The notes below the pieces were generated by a model. The model was given only the letters and a program-made list of their open reading frames with translations, searched no databases and was not told the DNA's origin. Shown in pieces: positions 27,368 through 36,086 of a DNA stretch of 64,000 nt. A program made the translations under genes and the position numbers. The DNA is from Ramlibacter sp. (GTDB taxonomy: Bacteria; Pseudomonadota; Gammaproteobacteria; Burkholderiales; Burkholderiaceae_C). The DNA lies in contig JAUYOG010000053.1 in NCBI GenBank assembly GCA_030695945.1, positions 146,416 to 210,415 of the forward strand, written 5' to 3'. Position 1 is the first letter of the stretch, and every line of letters starts with the position of its first letter.

Positions 27368-28141
27368 TCAGTTTTTCGCGGTGGCGCGGTGGAGCCGCAC
27401 CGGGCCGTACCACGCCTGCGACGTGCTGCGCGTGTTGTCGCTGTCGCTCATGATCCCGATCCCTACGAGGGCGCCTGGCGCCTCGCCGAAGGCGCGCCGG
27501 TAGTCGGCCCGGATGTCCCGCTCATAGTCGAGCCACTGGTCCAGGTTGCGGGTGCCGGATTCGACCACCATGGTGCGCACCCGCGTCGTGCGCGGGCTGT
27601 CGATCACGGTGCCGGGCTCACGCCGGTTGCACCACACGTACATCAGGGTCGCGTACGGCATTTCCTCGCCGGTCACGGTTCGAACGAGTTCGGCCATCAT
27701 GGCGTCGCGGGGGGAAAAGCGGGCGCGGTCGCCCTCGAAGAACAGGACGATGCGCACGGGGGAGTCGTCCGCCTCGCGGGACGCAAGGTCGGCCCCCTCG
27801 ATGAGTTGCGGCACCTTCCACGAGAAGCGTACCCCTGCGAGGTCTGCAGGCTCGATACGCACCTTGCTGCGCAGCATGCTGGCCGATGACGCGGCCAGGA
27901 CCGCCATCGCATCGCGGCCATCCTTGCGGGCATAGCGAAAGCGTGTTTCCGTCTTGCCCGGGAACGGCATGTGATGCCACCCCCGCGCGGCGGTGCGGGC
28001 GGCCGCCGGCCGCGCAGAGCTGGATTGAACAGCCCAGGGATTGTCCGCGATGCCGGGCGCGTGCTCGACCGGCACGGTCGAACAGCCCGCCAGCAAACAG
28101 GCGGCGGCGAGCCACGCAGCCCCGCTCCAGCAGTGCCTCAT
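27368..28141 (-). CDS. DUF3047 family lipoprotein
   Basis: A 257-residue protein from the ATG at 28141. The N-terminus (WLAAACLLAGCS) is a lipobox with Cys about 19 residues in, predicting a lipid-anchored periplasmic protein. The rest matches DUF3047, with FSWKVPQLIEGAD, DSPVRIVLFFEGD, ATLMYVWCN and a late GIGIMSDSDNT motif. Function unknown. It stands alone between the peptide importer and the porin. Confidence 0.85.
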   Translation of the reverse strand: MRHCWSGAAWLAAACLLAGCSTVPVEHAPGIADNPWAVQSSSARPAAARTAARGWHHMPFPGKTETRFRYARKDGRDAMAVLAASSASMLRSKVRIEPADLAGVRFSWKVPQLIEGADLASREADDSPVRIVLFFEGDRARFSPRDAMMAELVRTVTGEEMPYATLMYVWCNRREPGTVIDSPRTTRVRTMVVESGTRNLDQWLDYERDIRADYRRAFGEAPGALVGIGIMSDSDNTRSTSQAWYGPVRLHRATAKN

Positions 28142-28233
28142 CAAATCGGTCCCCAACGTCCTTGCTTGTAGTGACGGCATTATGCAGTCTCGCGCAGGGG
28201 GGCCGCTGCGGGTTTCCAGCTGCCCGGGGCAAG

Positions 28234-28259
28234 AAAAAAGCCGCCCGAAGGCGGCTTTT
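28234..28259 (-). terminator. Intrinsic terminator of the porin gene
   Basis: On the minus strand: A-run, GCCGCC, TTCG loop, GGCGGC, T-run. It ends 43 bases after the porin stop codon. The UUCG tetraloop and six-pair GC stem make it strong. Confidence 0.9.
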
Positions 28260-28302
28260 CAAGTTTCTTCATTCGAGGCTGGCCCAAGGGCCAGCCCGAA
28301 GA

Positions 28303-29385
28303 TCAGAAGCTGTGACGGACACCGAAGTCGTAGCCAGTCGACTTGTCGTTGGCAGCGGTGGTTGCACCGTTCAGAGCTTGCGTGGAACCGCCGTCGTTCT
28401 TCACGTGAGCGAACGTAGCGTACAGGGCGGTGCGCTTCGACAGGTTGTGCACGTAGCCCAGAGCCAGCTTCCTGGCCTTCGAACCCGTGTCGAACTTGTA
28501 GGTCGAGACGGCAGCGCGGATTTCGCCGGCGCCGACCGGCACCAGGGCGCCGATCAGGCCGCCCTTGCCTTCGAGTTCGACGATCGATTCGCGGGTGTCG
28601 CGGCTGTATTCGCCCATCAGCTTGGCCATGCCGAAGTCCCACTGGCCGCCGATGTTGATGGACTTGACGTCGCCGGTGGTGGCGGTCGTGGCGTACTTGG
28701 TGCGGGCAACAGCCAAGGCAACGTTGAACGGGCCATTGGCGAAGCCGAAGCGGGCAGCCAGACCGGTGCCGTCGTCTTCCGTCGCGGCGCCGTTCTTGTT
28801 GTTCTCGCCCATGTAGTACTGGGCCTGGCCGTAGAAGCCGCCCAGGTTACCCGGCAGGAAGTAGCCGATGCTGTTCGAGGAACGGACGTTGATCGGGCCG
28901 GTGATGGCCGAATTCGAGTTCAGGACTTGGGTGGTGCCCACGCCATTGGTGCCGAACGGGTCGAACACCGTCAGGTTCCAGAATTGCGGGTTGTAGTCAC
29001 GACCCAGGCGCAGTTCACCCCAGCCGCCGGCCAGGCTCACCGTCGAACGACGATTGAACGTCAGGCCTTGACCGCCGCCGATGCCTGCAACAGCGCCGCC
29101 GGTGGTTTGGTTGTTGGTGTTGGTAGCAGCACCGGTACCGTTGTCATTGTTGACACCGGCTTCCAGCCAGAACGAGGCCGACATGCCGCCGCCCAGGTCT
29201 TCCGTGCCACGGAAGCCCAGACGCGAGCTGTTGTAGCCCGAGTTGGTCAGCTGCGTCTTGTCCGTAAGGGAGCCTTTGCCGAAAGCAACGGTGGCGTCAA
29301 CGATACCGAACAGCGTGACGGAAGATTGGGCAGAGGCGGCGCCGGCAGCAGCCAGAACAGCCAGAGCAATCAGGGACTTTTTCAT
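28303..29385 (-). CDS. Gram-negative trimeric porin (Omp32-like)
   Basis: A 360-residue outer-membrane porin. A signal peptide (MKKSLIALAVLAAAGAASA) precedes SSVTLFGIVDATVAFG, the standard first strand of betaproteobacterial general porins. SSRLGFRGTEDLGGG and the PEFW-like loop region are also present, and the protein ends YDFGVRHSF with the C-terminal Phe used by the BAM machinery. It would form a general diffusion channel, often anion selective in this group. Confidence 0.95.
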   Translation of the reverse strand: MKKSLIALAVLAAAGAASAQSSVTLFGIVDATVAFGKGSLTDKTQLTNSGYNSSRLGFRGTEDLGGGMSASFWLEAGVNNDNGTGAATNTNNQTTGGAVAGIGGGQGLTFNRRSTVSLAGGWGELRLGRDYNPQFWNLTVFDPFGTNGVGTTQVLNSNSAITGPINVRSSNSIGYFLPGNLGGFYGQAQYYMGENNKNGAATEDDGTGLAARFGFANGPFNVALAVARTKYATTATTGDVKSINIGGQWDFGMAKLMGEYSRDTRESIVELEGKGGLIGALVPVGAGEIRAAVSTYKFDTGSKARKLALGYVHNLSKRTALYATFAHVKNDGGSTQALNGATTAANDKSTGYDFGVRHSF

Positions 29386-29702
29386 GCAAGTTTCTCCAAG
29401 GTTAAACATAGGGCTCCGGTGCGAAGGGGTCACGTGATGCAGGCAATCTTGTGCTCCCGCCGGATCCCCGGGCCAACCTCCTTTTGGGAAGTTGTCGTTA
29501 TTGCACCAGAGGGGCTCTTCTTTCGCAAAGTATTTAGCCTACCGGGGATGGAATCGTTGCACCCTGACAACACAAATCCATTGCTCAGTGGACCTCACGC
29601 AACACCGGTCGCCCACGTTTCGGATCGCAAAAAATCGAGGGCAAACCCTTGCCCGCAAGAGGGCGGACGGCGCGGCCGCCCTGGACCCTTAAACTAGGCC
29701 CC
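29386..29702. other. Divergent intergenic region, porin and coq7
   Basis: 317 bases without a convincing gene. The porin side is AT-richer than the genome average, as expected for a strong promoter region. A TTAAACT at 29689-29695 lies 7 bases before the coq7 start and is too close to be a certain -10 element. No RNA gene or repeat was recognised. Confidence 0.4.
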
Positions 29703-30320
29703 ATGGACCGATTTCTAGGCGCCGCCGACAGCGCCCTCAAGACCCTGTTTGCCAAGCCGCGGGCCCTTCGCGCATGCCCCCTGGTGCCCGCCGACGAAAC
29801 ACGGCTCGCCTCGGCCGACCGGCGGCACTCGGCCGCGTTGATGCGCGTCAACCATGTCGGCGAGGTATGCGCCCAGGCGCTCTACACCGCCCAGGCCCTG
29901 GCCACGCGCGACCCCGGCCTGCGGCGGCATTTCGAGAAAGCGGCGTCGGAAGAGACCGACCACCTGGCCTGGACGGCCGAACGCCTCGCCGAGCTCGATT
30001 CCCGCCCTTCGCTGCTCAACCCCCTCTGGTACGCAGGCGCGTTCGGCCTCGGGCTCGTCGCGGGTCGGCTGGGCGACAGCATCAGTCTCGGCTTCGTCGT
30101 CGAGACGGAAAAGCAGGTGGAAGCGCACCTGCAAAGCCACCTGGACCGGCTGCCCACGGGCGACCATGCATCGCGCGCGATCGTGGTGCAGATGAAGGAA
30201 GACGAAGCCGTGCACGCCGCGCAGGCACTGCAGGCGGGAGGCGTCGAGCTGCCGCCGCCCGCCAAGGCCTTGATGCGCGCTGCCGCGAAGGTCATGACGA
30301 CCACCGCGCACTACATCTGA
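29703..30320 (+). CDS. coq7: Coq7 demethoxyubiquinone hydroxylase
   Basis: A 205-residue di-iron monooxygenase that hydroxylates the ubiquinone ring in the penultimate steps of quinone synthesis at the inner membrane. Metal-ligand motifs are visible in order: [30 protein letters not shown] and KEDEAVHA, the paired E and E..H pattern of the Coq7 family. A hydrophobic membrane-binding stretch ([17 protein letters not shown]) lies between. A single gene followed by a short tandem repeat. Confidence 0.96.
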   Translation: MDRFLGAADSALKTLFAKPRALRACPLVPADETRLASADRRHSAALMRVNHVGEVCAQALYTAQALATRDPGLRRHFEKAASEETDHLAWTAERLAELDSRPSLLNPLWYAGAFGLGLVAGRLGDSISLGFVVETEKQVEAHLQSHLDRLPTGDHASRAIVVQMKEDEAVHAAQALQAGGVELPPPAKALMRAAAKVMTTTAHYI

Positions 30321-30355
30321 TACGACGGGTCAACGTCAGATACGACGGGTCAACG
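30316..30355 (+). repeat. Two-copy 20-base tandem repeat at the coq7 end
   Basis: Two adjacent 20-base units (30316-30335 and 30336-30355) share GATACGACGGGTCAACG and differ at one base. The first copy includes the coq7 stop codon. Probably a local slippage duplication; no function seen. Confidence 0.85.
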
Positions 30356-30395
30356 CGGTCCTGCGGACACGCGTCCTTGAGTCCCCTTTGGCGGT

Positions 30396-30845
30396 TCAGG
30401 CCGCCAGCAACTCGAAACTGGTCGTGATCTCCGCCGTCTTGCCCAGCATGATGGTGGCGGAGCAGTACTTCTCGTGGCTCATGGCGATCGCGCGCTCCAC
30501 GGCCGCTGCCGGCAGGTCGCGCCCCGTCACGGTGAAATGCATGTGGATCTTCGTGAACACCTTCGGGTCCGCCGGCGCGCGCTCGGAAGTGAGCTTCACG
30601 GAACAGCCCCGCACATCGTGGCGGCCCCGCTTGAGGATCAGCACGACGTCGTAGGCCGTACAGCCCCCGGTGCCGGCCAGGACGGTCTCCATGGGCCGCG
30701 GCGCGAGGTTCTGGCCCCCGTTCTCCGGCTTCGCGGCGTCGGGCGCGCCATCCATCACCAGGACGTGGCCAGTGCCGGTTTCAGCGATGAAGCCCATTCC
30801 CGAACGTGCTCCCGTGTTTCCCGTCCAACTCACCGTGCATTCCAT
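30396..30845 (-). CDS. OsmC-family peroxiredoxin-like protein
   Basis: A 149-residue OsmC/Ohr family protein. The two conserved cysteines are in GTGGCTAYDV and HEKYCSATIML, the peroxidatic and resolving positions. PMETVLAGTGGC and the late MLGKTAEIT are typical of the YhfA-like OsmC branch. It probably reduces organic peroxides in the cytoplasm. Divergent from the small-RNA/ilvA region. Confidence 0.9.
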   Translation of the reverse strand: MECTVSWTGNTGARSGMGFIAETGTGHVLVMDGAPDAAKPENGGQNLAPRPMETVLAGTGGCTAYDVVLILKRGRHDVRGCSVKLTSERAPADPKVFTKIHMHFTVTGRDLPAAAVERAIAMSHEKYCSATIMLGKTAEITTSFELLAA

Positions 30846-30931
30846 CGTTTTTCACCCCATCAAAGGCGCTTGCCTCGAATAAATTCCGCTAATGCGGCGC
30901 TGTTTGTCTCACCTTGAGACAGATGAGCGTG

Positions 30932-30960
30932 CTGCAACGCAACAAAGTTCGGGCTATACT
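30932..30960 (+). promoter_or_regulatory. Sigma-70 promoter of the small RNA
   Basis: CTGCAA at 30932-30937, a 17-base spacer and TATACT at 30955-30960. The -10 is near-perfect and lies in an intergenic region, placing a start near 30967. Confidence 0.65.
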
Positions 30961-30966
30961 GATTTC

Positions 30967-31059
30967 GCAGCATAACCAATCGGTGATGCCCCTCTTGTCT
31001 CCTCCACCTCCTCCTATGGTGGATTCAGCCCCCAGGCCGCAAGGTCCGGGGGCTTTTTT
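30967..31059 (+). ncRNA. Probable small RNA with anti-Shine-Dalgarno loops
   Basis: Downstream of a good promoter lies a region of about 93 bases with no ORF. It has a single-stranded TCTCCTCC at 30998-31005 and a hairpin CCACC/GGTGG (31004-31022) with loop TCCTCCTAT. It ends with a strong terminator: AGCCCCC pairing with GGGGGCT around a GCAA tetraloop, then six T residues (31027-31059). The two CCUCC loops are complementary to ribosome-binding sites. From memory this resembles the betaproteobacterial toxic small RNA family in Rfam. An ilvA leader is the alternative, but the terminator lies 35 bases before ilvA and no leader peptide is evident. Confidence 0.65.
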
Positions 31060-31093
31060 CCGCCTGTGACCCGCCGCTTATGATGCTTTTGTC

Positions 31094-32638
31094 ATGAAAA
31101 AGCACCTCACACCCGCCGATTACCTCAAGAAGATCCTCACGGCCCGGGTGTACGACGTGGCGGTGGAGTCGCCGCTGGAGCCCGCGAAGAGCCTGAGCCG
31201 GCGCCTGCACAACAAGGTGCTGCTCAAGCGCGAGGACCAGCAGGCGGTGTTCAGCTTCAAGCTGCGGGGCGCCTACAACAAGATGGCGCACCTGACGCCC
31301 GAGCAGCTCAAGCGTGGCGTGATCTGCGCCTCGGCCGGGAACCATGCCCAGGGCGTCGCCATGGCGGCGCACCGCATGGGCGCACGCGCCGTGATCGTCA
31401 TGCCGACCACCACACCGCAACTGAAGATCGACGGCGTGAAGACGCTCGGCGGCGAGGTCGTCTTGCATGGCGACAGCTATTCCGACGCCTACGTCCGTGC
31501 GCTGGAGCTGGAACAGCAACAGGGCCTGACGTTCGTGCACCCGTTCGACGATCCGGACGTGATCGCCGGCCAGGGCACCATCGCGATGGAGATCCTGCGG
31601 CAGCACCAGGGACCGCTCGACGCGGTGTTCGTCGCGATCGGCGGCGGCGGCCTCGTGTCCGGAGTCGCCAATTACATCAAGGCCGTGCGCCCGGAGATCA
31701 AGGTCATCGGCGTGCAGATGAACGATTCGGACGCGATGTCGCGCTCGGTCGCCGCCAACAAGCGCATCACGCTGGCGGACGTGGGCCTCTTCTCCGACGG
31801 CACCGCCGTGAAACTGGTCGGCGAGGAAACCTTCCGTGTGGCGCGCGACCTGGTGGATGAATTCATGACGGTGGACACCGACGCCGTCTGCGCCGCGATC
31901 AAGGACGTCTTCATCGACACGCGCAGCATCGTCGAGCCCGCCGGCGCGCTCGCGGTGGCCGCGATCAAGCAGTACGTAGCCCAGAAGAAGACGCGCGGCG
32001 AAACCTACGCGGCCATCCTCTGCGGCGCCAACATGAACTTCGACCGCCTGCGCTTCGTCGCCGAGCGGGCCGAGGTGGGCGAGGAGCGCGAGGCCCTGTT
32101 CGCCGTGACCATCCCCGAGGAACGCGGCAGCTTCAGGCGCTTTTGCGAGCTGATCGGGACGCTGCCGGGCGGCCCGCGCAACGTGACCGAATTCAACTAC
32201 CGCATCAGCGACGCGGCGCAGGCCCATGTCTTCGTGGGCCTCACCACGCACGGCAAGGGCGAATCCGGGAAGATCGCCGCCAACTTCAGCCGCCATGGCT
32301 TCGACGCACTGGACCTCACGCACGATGACCTGGCGAAGGAACACATCCGTCACATGGTGGGCGGCCGCTCGTCGCTGGCGCTGGACGAACGGCTGCTGCG
32401 CTTCGTGTTCCCCGAGCGGCCGGGCGCCCTCATGAAATTCCTTTCGTACATGAGACCCGGCTGGAACATCACCCTGTTCCACTACCGCAACCAGGGCGCC
32501 GACTACGGCCGCATCCTGGTGGGGCTGCAGGTGCCCAAAACCGACAACAGGGCCTTCAAGGAATTCCTCGAGTCGCTGGGATACCCTTACGTCGAGGAAA
32601 CCGGCAACCCTGTCTACCGGTTGTTTCTGCAGACCTAG
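31094..32638 (+). CDS. ilvA: Threonine ammonia-lyase, biosynthetic
   Basis: A 514-residue PLP enzyme converting threonine to 2-oxobutanoate, first step of isoleucine synthesis. The PLP lysine is Lys56 in FSFKLRGAYNKM, and the phosphate-binding loop is GGGGLVSG. The long C-terminal part (from about 330) contains two ACT-like regulatory repeats (FAVTIPEERGSFRRFC and RFVFPERPGALMKFL), so isoleucine feedback inhibition is expected. Length and domains match the E. coli biosynthetic form rather than the short catabolic one. Confidence 0.97.
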   Translation: MKKHLTPADYLKKILTARVYDVAVESPLEPAKSLSRRLHNKVLLKREDQQAVFSFKLRGAYNKMAHLTPEQLKRGVICASAGNHAQGVAMAAHRMGARAVIVMPTTTPQLKIDGVKTLGGEVVLHGDSYSDAYVRALELEQQQGLTFVHPFDDPDVIAGQGTIAMEILRQHQGPLDAVFVAIGGGGLVSGVANYIKAVRPEIKVIGVQMNDSDAMSRSVAANKRITLADVGLFSDGTAVKLVGEETFRVARDLVDEFMTVDTDAVCAAIKDVFIDTRSIVEPAGALAVAAIKQYVAQKKTRGETYAAILCGANMNFDRLRFVAERAEVGEEREALFAVTIPEERGSFRRFCELIGTLPGGPRNVTEFNYRISDAAQAHVFVGLTTHGKGESGKIAANFSRHGFDALDLTHDDLAKEHIRHMVGGRSSLALDERLLRFVFPERPGALMKFLSYMRPGWNITLFHYRNQGADYGRILVGLQVPKTDNRAFKEFLESLGYPYVEETGNPVYRLFLQT

Positions 32639-32711
32639 CATGTTGGACGGCCACCCCGCGGCAAGCGGGAGATGGCGCCACCTGCCGCGCGTCCCGGACT
32701 AACATCGGCGC

Positions 32712-33518
32712 ATGAGCTTCCTGCGCCAATATCTCCTTGCAGTCCAGTCCTTCACCCGCCTGCCGGTGACGGGCACGCTCGCGCAATGGGCCGGCTCCGG
32801 CCCCGAGACGGCGCGCGCGAGTGCCGCGCATTACCCGGGCGTCGGCTGGCTGGTCGGCTTCGTGGCCTGCGCCGTTTTTGCGTTGCTGGCGACGGCGCTC
32901 GGTGACACGCCGTTTGCGCCCCTGGCTGCGGCCGTGGGATGCATCGCGGCCGCGCTGATGCTCACCGGGGGCGCGCATGAGACCGGGCTGGCACGCACGG
33001 CCGATGCGATGGGTGTCGCCGCGCCTGCCGCGCCGGCGCCCGGGATCGTCAGGGACCCGCGCATCCGCGGCGATGGCGTTCTGGCGCTCGCGCTCGCGCT
33101 GCTGGCCAAGGTGTCGCTGCTCGCAGTGCTGGCCGCGCAGTCGCCTGCCGCGGTGCTGGGAGCCCTGATCGCCGCCCATGTGTTGTCGCGGTTCTGGCCT
33201 CTGCTGCTGGCGAGCACGCTGCCATCGCTGGGCGATGCGGGCACAACCGGCGTCAGGCCGCTGTCGGCCCGCCTCGACCCGCGCGGGCTGGGCATCGCAG
33301 CGGCGTGGTCGGTGCTGGCGCTCGCGATCGCCTGGCTTGCCGAGGGCGTCGCCTTCGCGGTCCTGGCGCTGGCCGCGGGCGGCCTCGCGCTGCTGTGGAT
33401 GAGGCGGCTCTTCGCGCGGCGCCTCCGGGGCTTCACCGACGACGCGCTGGGGGCGACGCAGCAGGCCTGCGAAATCGCCACCTACCTCGGCGCGGCCGTC
33501 GGCCTGCGCGTCGGCTAG
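32712..33518 (+). CDS. cobS: CobS-like adenosylcobinamide-GDP ribazoletransferase with altered motif
   Basis: A 268-residue membrane protein with about six hydrophobic segments, matching CobS, which joins cobinamide-GDP and ribazole (phosphate) at the end of cobalamin assembly. It keeps the N-terminal FLRQYLLAVQSFTRLPV and ASAAHYPGVGWLVG segments. The metal-binding motif that normally reads H-x-DGLADT-x-D is GGAHETGLARTADAMG here, so two aspartates are replaced by Thr and Arg. No cobU, cobT or cobC is adjacent. The fold assignment is good but activity is uncertain. Confidence 0.78.
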   Translation: MSFLRQYLLAVQSFTRLPVTGTLAQWAGSGPETARASAAHYPGVGWLVGFVACAVFALLATALGDTPFAPLAAAVGCIAAALMLTGGAHETGLARTADAMGVAAPAAPAPGIVRDPRIRGDGVLALALALLAKVSLLAVLAAQSPAAVLGALIAAHVLSRFWPLLLASTLPSLGDAGTTGVRPLSARLDPRGLGIAAAWSVLALAIAWLAEGVAFAVLALAAGGLALLWMRRLFARRLRGFTDDALGATQQACEIATYLGAAVGLRVG

Positions 33519-33524
33519 GGCACC

Positions 33525-34172
33525 TCAGGCGCGACCGATCCAGCGCTGCCGTCCCGCCAGCCGCGCGACATCGCGCCAGTTCGAGCATTCGGCCACTACA
33601 CGCGGCCACACGCGAAGGAGCACCTCGCATTCGGCCAGCGTGTCCGCGGCGGCCTGGTGCCGCACGGCGCAGTGGATGCCGAAGTAACCCATCCACTCGT
33701 CGAGCGAACGCGCTCCCACGCCTTCATGGGTGACGGCGCACAGGTGTTCGATGTCCAGCCACGGCGGCGACCAGGCGCCGCCCAGCTCGGGCCGGGCGTA
33801 GCGCTGGATCAGCGCCCGGTCGAAGGCGGCGTGAAAGGCCAGCAGCGGGGAAGTCCCGGCATAGGCCTGCAGTGCGCGCAACGCCTCGCCCGCCGGGACG
33901 CCCTCGCGCTGGCGCTGCGCGCCGATCCCATGAAGGAGGATGTTGTCCACCGCGGACGCCTCCTGCTGGCGCAACACGACCTCGAAACTGTCCGCCGGCA
34001 CGATGGCCAGTCGCTTTGCCGCCCAATCCACGCGCACCGCGATCGCCGCGATCGCCAGCAGCCGGTCGCGCGCCGGATCCAGTCCGCTGGTTTCCACGTC
34101 CAGCACCACCCAGCGGGTCTCGTCGACCTCGCGGCGCCTGCCGAGCCAGTCGGGCCAGTCGAGCCGGGCCAT
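33525..34172 (-). CDS. DnaQ-type 3'-5' exonuclease
   Basis: A 215-residue DEDDh exonuclease. Exo I is LDVETSGLDP with Asp25 and Glu27, Exo II is FHAAFDRALIQRY, and Exo III is HQAAADTLAE with the catalytic His and Asp. The family includes the DNA polymerase III epsilon subunit and stand-alone nucleases. Its start lies one base after the stop of the CAP/CBS/DUF294 gene, so the two are probably translated together. Confidence 0.88.
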   Translation of the reverse strand: MARLDWPDWLGRRREVDETRWVVLDVETSGLDPARDRLLAIAAIAVRVDWAAKRLAIVPADSFEVVLRQQEASAVDNILLHGIGAQRQREGVPAGEALRALQAYAGTSPLLAFHAAFDRALIQRYARPELGGAWSPPWLDIEHLCAVTHEGVGARSLDEWMGYFGIHCAVRHQAAADTLAECEVLLRVWPRVVAECSNWRDVARLAGRQRWIGRA

Positions 34173-34173
34173 G

Positions 34174-36084
34174 CTAGCGCTCGTAGTCCAGGTGCATGCG
34201 CTGCTGCAGCGAGCGGGCGACGCGGAAGGACTCCTTCAGGATCCGCCGGTCGATGTCATTGAGGCTGGCCACCGCGACGCGGTTCGGTTCCTCCAGCGGC
34301 GATTGCGCCTGCAGCTGCACCTGCAGCCTGAGCATCTGCATGAACTCGAATCCGCCCACCCATGCCTCGTACTCCGACGGCTGCAGCCCCATGCGCGCGC
34401 CCGCGTCTTCGAGCCGCTCGCGCGTGGAGGTTGCAGCGCTGCCGTGCGCCAGGCTGTAGAGCCGGGCCGCATCCACGAAGATCGCCGTGCCCTGCAGCTT
34501 GAGATCGACCGTGCCGCGGTCGTCCACGTCGACGCCTCCGAGCCAGTTCAGGGGCGCGGCCCGCGACAGCGCGTTCTGCGCCATCTGCTTGAGGAAGCGC
34601 GGAGTGCGCCGCGCCGCCTCCAGTACCTCGGCATGCAAGTGCTGCGCGAGTTCGGTGTAGCCCGCGAGCCCCCGCAGGTCGAAATAGATGCTGGCGTTGA
34701 GCAGGTCCTGCGGGGCGCCGTGGTCGATCCAGTCCGCGAATCGACCACGCCACTCGCGCAGTGTCAGGCAGCACCCCGGCTCGCCGGCCATGATGCCGCC
34801 CCGGCACAGCGGATAGCCGCACGCGTCGAGCGCCAGGTTGACGTCGTGCGCAAAGACGAGAATCTTTTCGCGCTGCGCGTCGGTCGTGCCATCGGGCAGG
34901 ATCAGGGCGTTGTCCTGGTCGGTCGCGATCGTCTGCTCGCTGCGGCCTTCCGACCCCAGCGCGAGCCAGCACAGGCTCGCGAGGTCGACGCCGTGCTCCG
35001 CGGACTTGAGTTCCAGCAGGCGCTGCGTCAGCACGTCGTTCAGGTGGCTGATCAGCGAGGTGAGCTGGCGCGCCTGGACGCCCTGGCTGAGCAGGCTGCG
35101 CGCGAGGCGCCGGATGTCCAGCGCCACCAGCTTCAGCGTGCCCACGTCGCGTGCGGCCCGGATCGACGTGCTGACCTGCTTGAGCGACAGGCGTTGCATC
35201 GCGAACAGGTCGCGCTCGGACACCAGCCCGATCGCGACGCCGTCGCGCGTCACCGGCACATGGCGCACGCCATGCCGCGACATCAGCAGCGCGGCATCGT
35301 GCGCCGTGTCGGTTGCCGTCAGCGAGTGCACCGGATGCACCATCACCTTGCCGATCGGCGTGTCCAGCGGCACTTCGGCCAGCGCAATGCGCCCGATCAC
35401 GTCGTAGCGCGTCAGGATGCCCAGGGCCCGCCCCTGCGCGTCGACCACGAGGATGGAGCCGGTGCGCTTCTCGTGCATGCGCGCCAGCGCCTCGCGCAGC
35501 GGCGTGTCGGGGCTGCAGCTCACCGGCGGGCGCGACACCAGGTTGCCCAGCGGCGTCTCGAGCGACTGCTCCGCCAGCGTCTGCGACGAGTACGCGACCT
35601 GCAGCGCGCGGCGCGACAGCTCGAGGAAGCCGGCAATGCGCCGTCGCAGGAAATCGGAGAACACCGGGCTGGCCTCGGCCAGCTCACGCATGGCTTCGAC
35701 CGACATTGCCAGCACGAAGGTGTCGGAGACGGCGCTGTACGTGGCCGTCACCGCGCGCCGCGCGACGGCCGCGCCGACCGGGAACATGTCGCCGGCCTCG
35801 TACTGGAATGCGCCGCCGACGTCCGCCAGCCCGCGCACGCCGGTCACCGAGCCCTGGCGGATGAAGAAGACGTGCCGCACCTCGCCGTCCGGGGGCTCGA
35901 CCAGCACTTCGCCGGGCGCGAAGTAGCGCTGCTCGCAATGCGTAAGGAAGAAATCGATCGCCGCCGGCTCCATCTGGGCAAAAGGCGGATGGCGTGTGAG
36001 CTCCTGGCGGAAATTGGCCAGCAGGCTCGGCGACGGCACCTGCGCGGCGGCGGCCGGCGCGGGGGCGGTCGGGTGGGACGCCAT
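34174..36084 (-). CDS. CAP-ED / CBS / DUF294 nucleotidyltransferase-like signalling protein
   Basis: A 636-residue multidomain protein. An N-terminal cyclic-nucleotide-binding-like domain (ALL..FRQELTRHPPFAQM to FVLAMSVEAM, about 20-140) is followed by two CBS domains (MHEKRTGSILVVDAQGRALGI and LMSRHGVRHVPVTRDGVAIGL). Then comes a DUF294 putative nucleotidyltransferase (LALGSEGRSEQTIATDQDNALI, with the GS..D.D motif) and a DUF294 C-terminal substrate-binding region. Probably a cytoplasmic sensor that modifies a partner protein or nucleotide pool. Similar proteins often sit next to a DnaQ-type exonuclease, as here. Confidence 0.86.
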   Translation of the reverse strand: MASHPTAPAPAAAAQVPSPSLLANFRQELTRHPPFAQMEPAAIDFFLTHCEQRYFAPGEVLVEPPDGEVRHVFFIRQGSVTGVRGLADVGGAFQYEAGDMFPVGAAVARRAVTATYSAVSDTFVLAMSVEAMRELAEASPVFSDFLRRRIAGFLELSRRALQVAYSSQTLAEQSLETPLGNLVSRPPVSCSPDTPLREALARMHEKRTGSILVVDAQGRALGILTRYDVIGRIALAEVPLDTPIGKVMVHPVHSLTATDTAHDAALLMSRHGVRHVPVTRDGVAIGLVSERDLFAMQRLSLKQVSTSIRAARDVGTLKLVALDIRRLARSLLSQGVQARQLTSLISHLNDVLTQRLLELKSAEHGVDLASLCWLALGSEGRSEQTIATDQDNALILPDGTTDAQREKILVFAHDVNLALDACGYPLCRGGIMAGEPGCCLTLREWRGRFADWIDHGAPQDLLNASIYFDLRGLAGYTELAQHLHAEVLEAARRTPRFLKQMAQNALSRAAPLNWLGGVDVDDRGTVDLKLQGTAIFVDAARLYSLAHGSAATSTRERLEDAGARMGLQPSEYEAWVGGFEFMQMLRLQVQLQAQSPLEEPNRVAVASLNDIDRRILKESFRVARSLQQRMHLDYER

Positions 36085-36086
36085 GG

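Noticed and set aside
28181..28302. CRISPR or tandem-repeat array
   Set aside because: No regularly spaced repeats found here or anywhere else in the window; the only structure is the porin terminator.
31027..31093. Isoleucine/threonine attenuator for ilvA
   Set aside because: A terminator is present but there is no leader peptide rich in Ile, Val, Leu or Thr codons; the upstream promoter and CCUCC loops fit a separate small RNA better.
32639..32711. Cobalamin riboswitch before cobS
   Set aside because: Only 73 bases separate ilvA and cobS, too short for a B12 riboswitch, and no B12-box-like sequence was seen.
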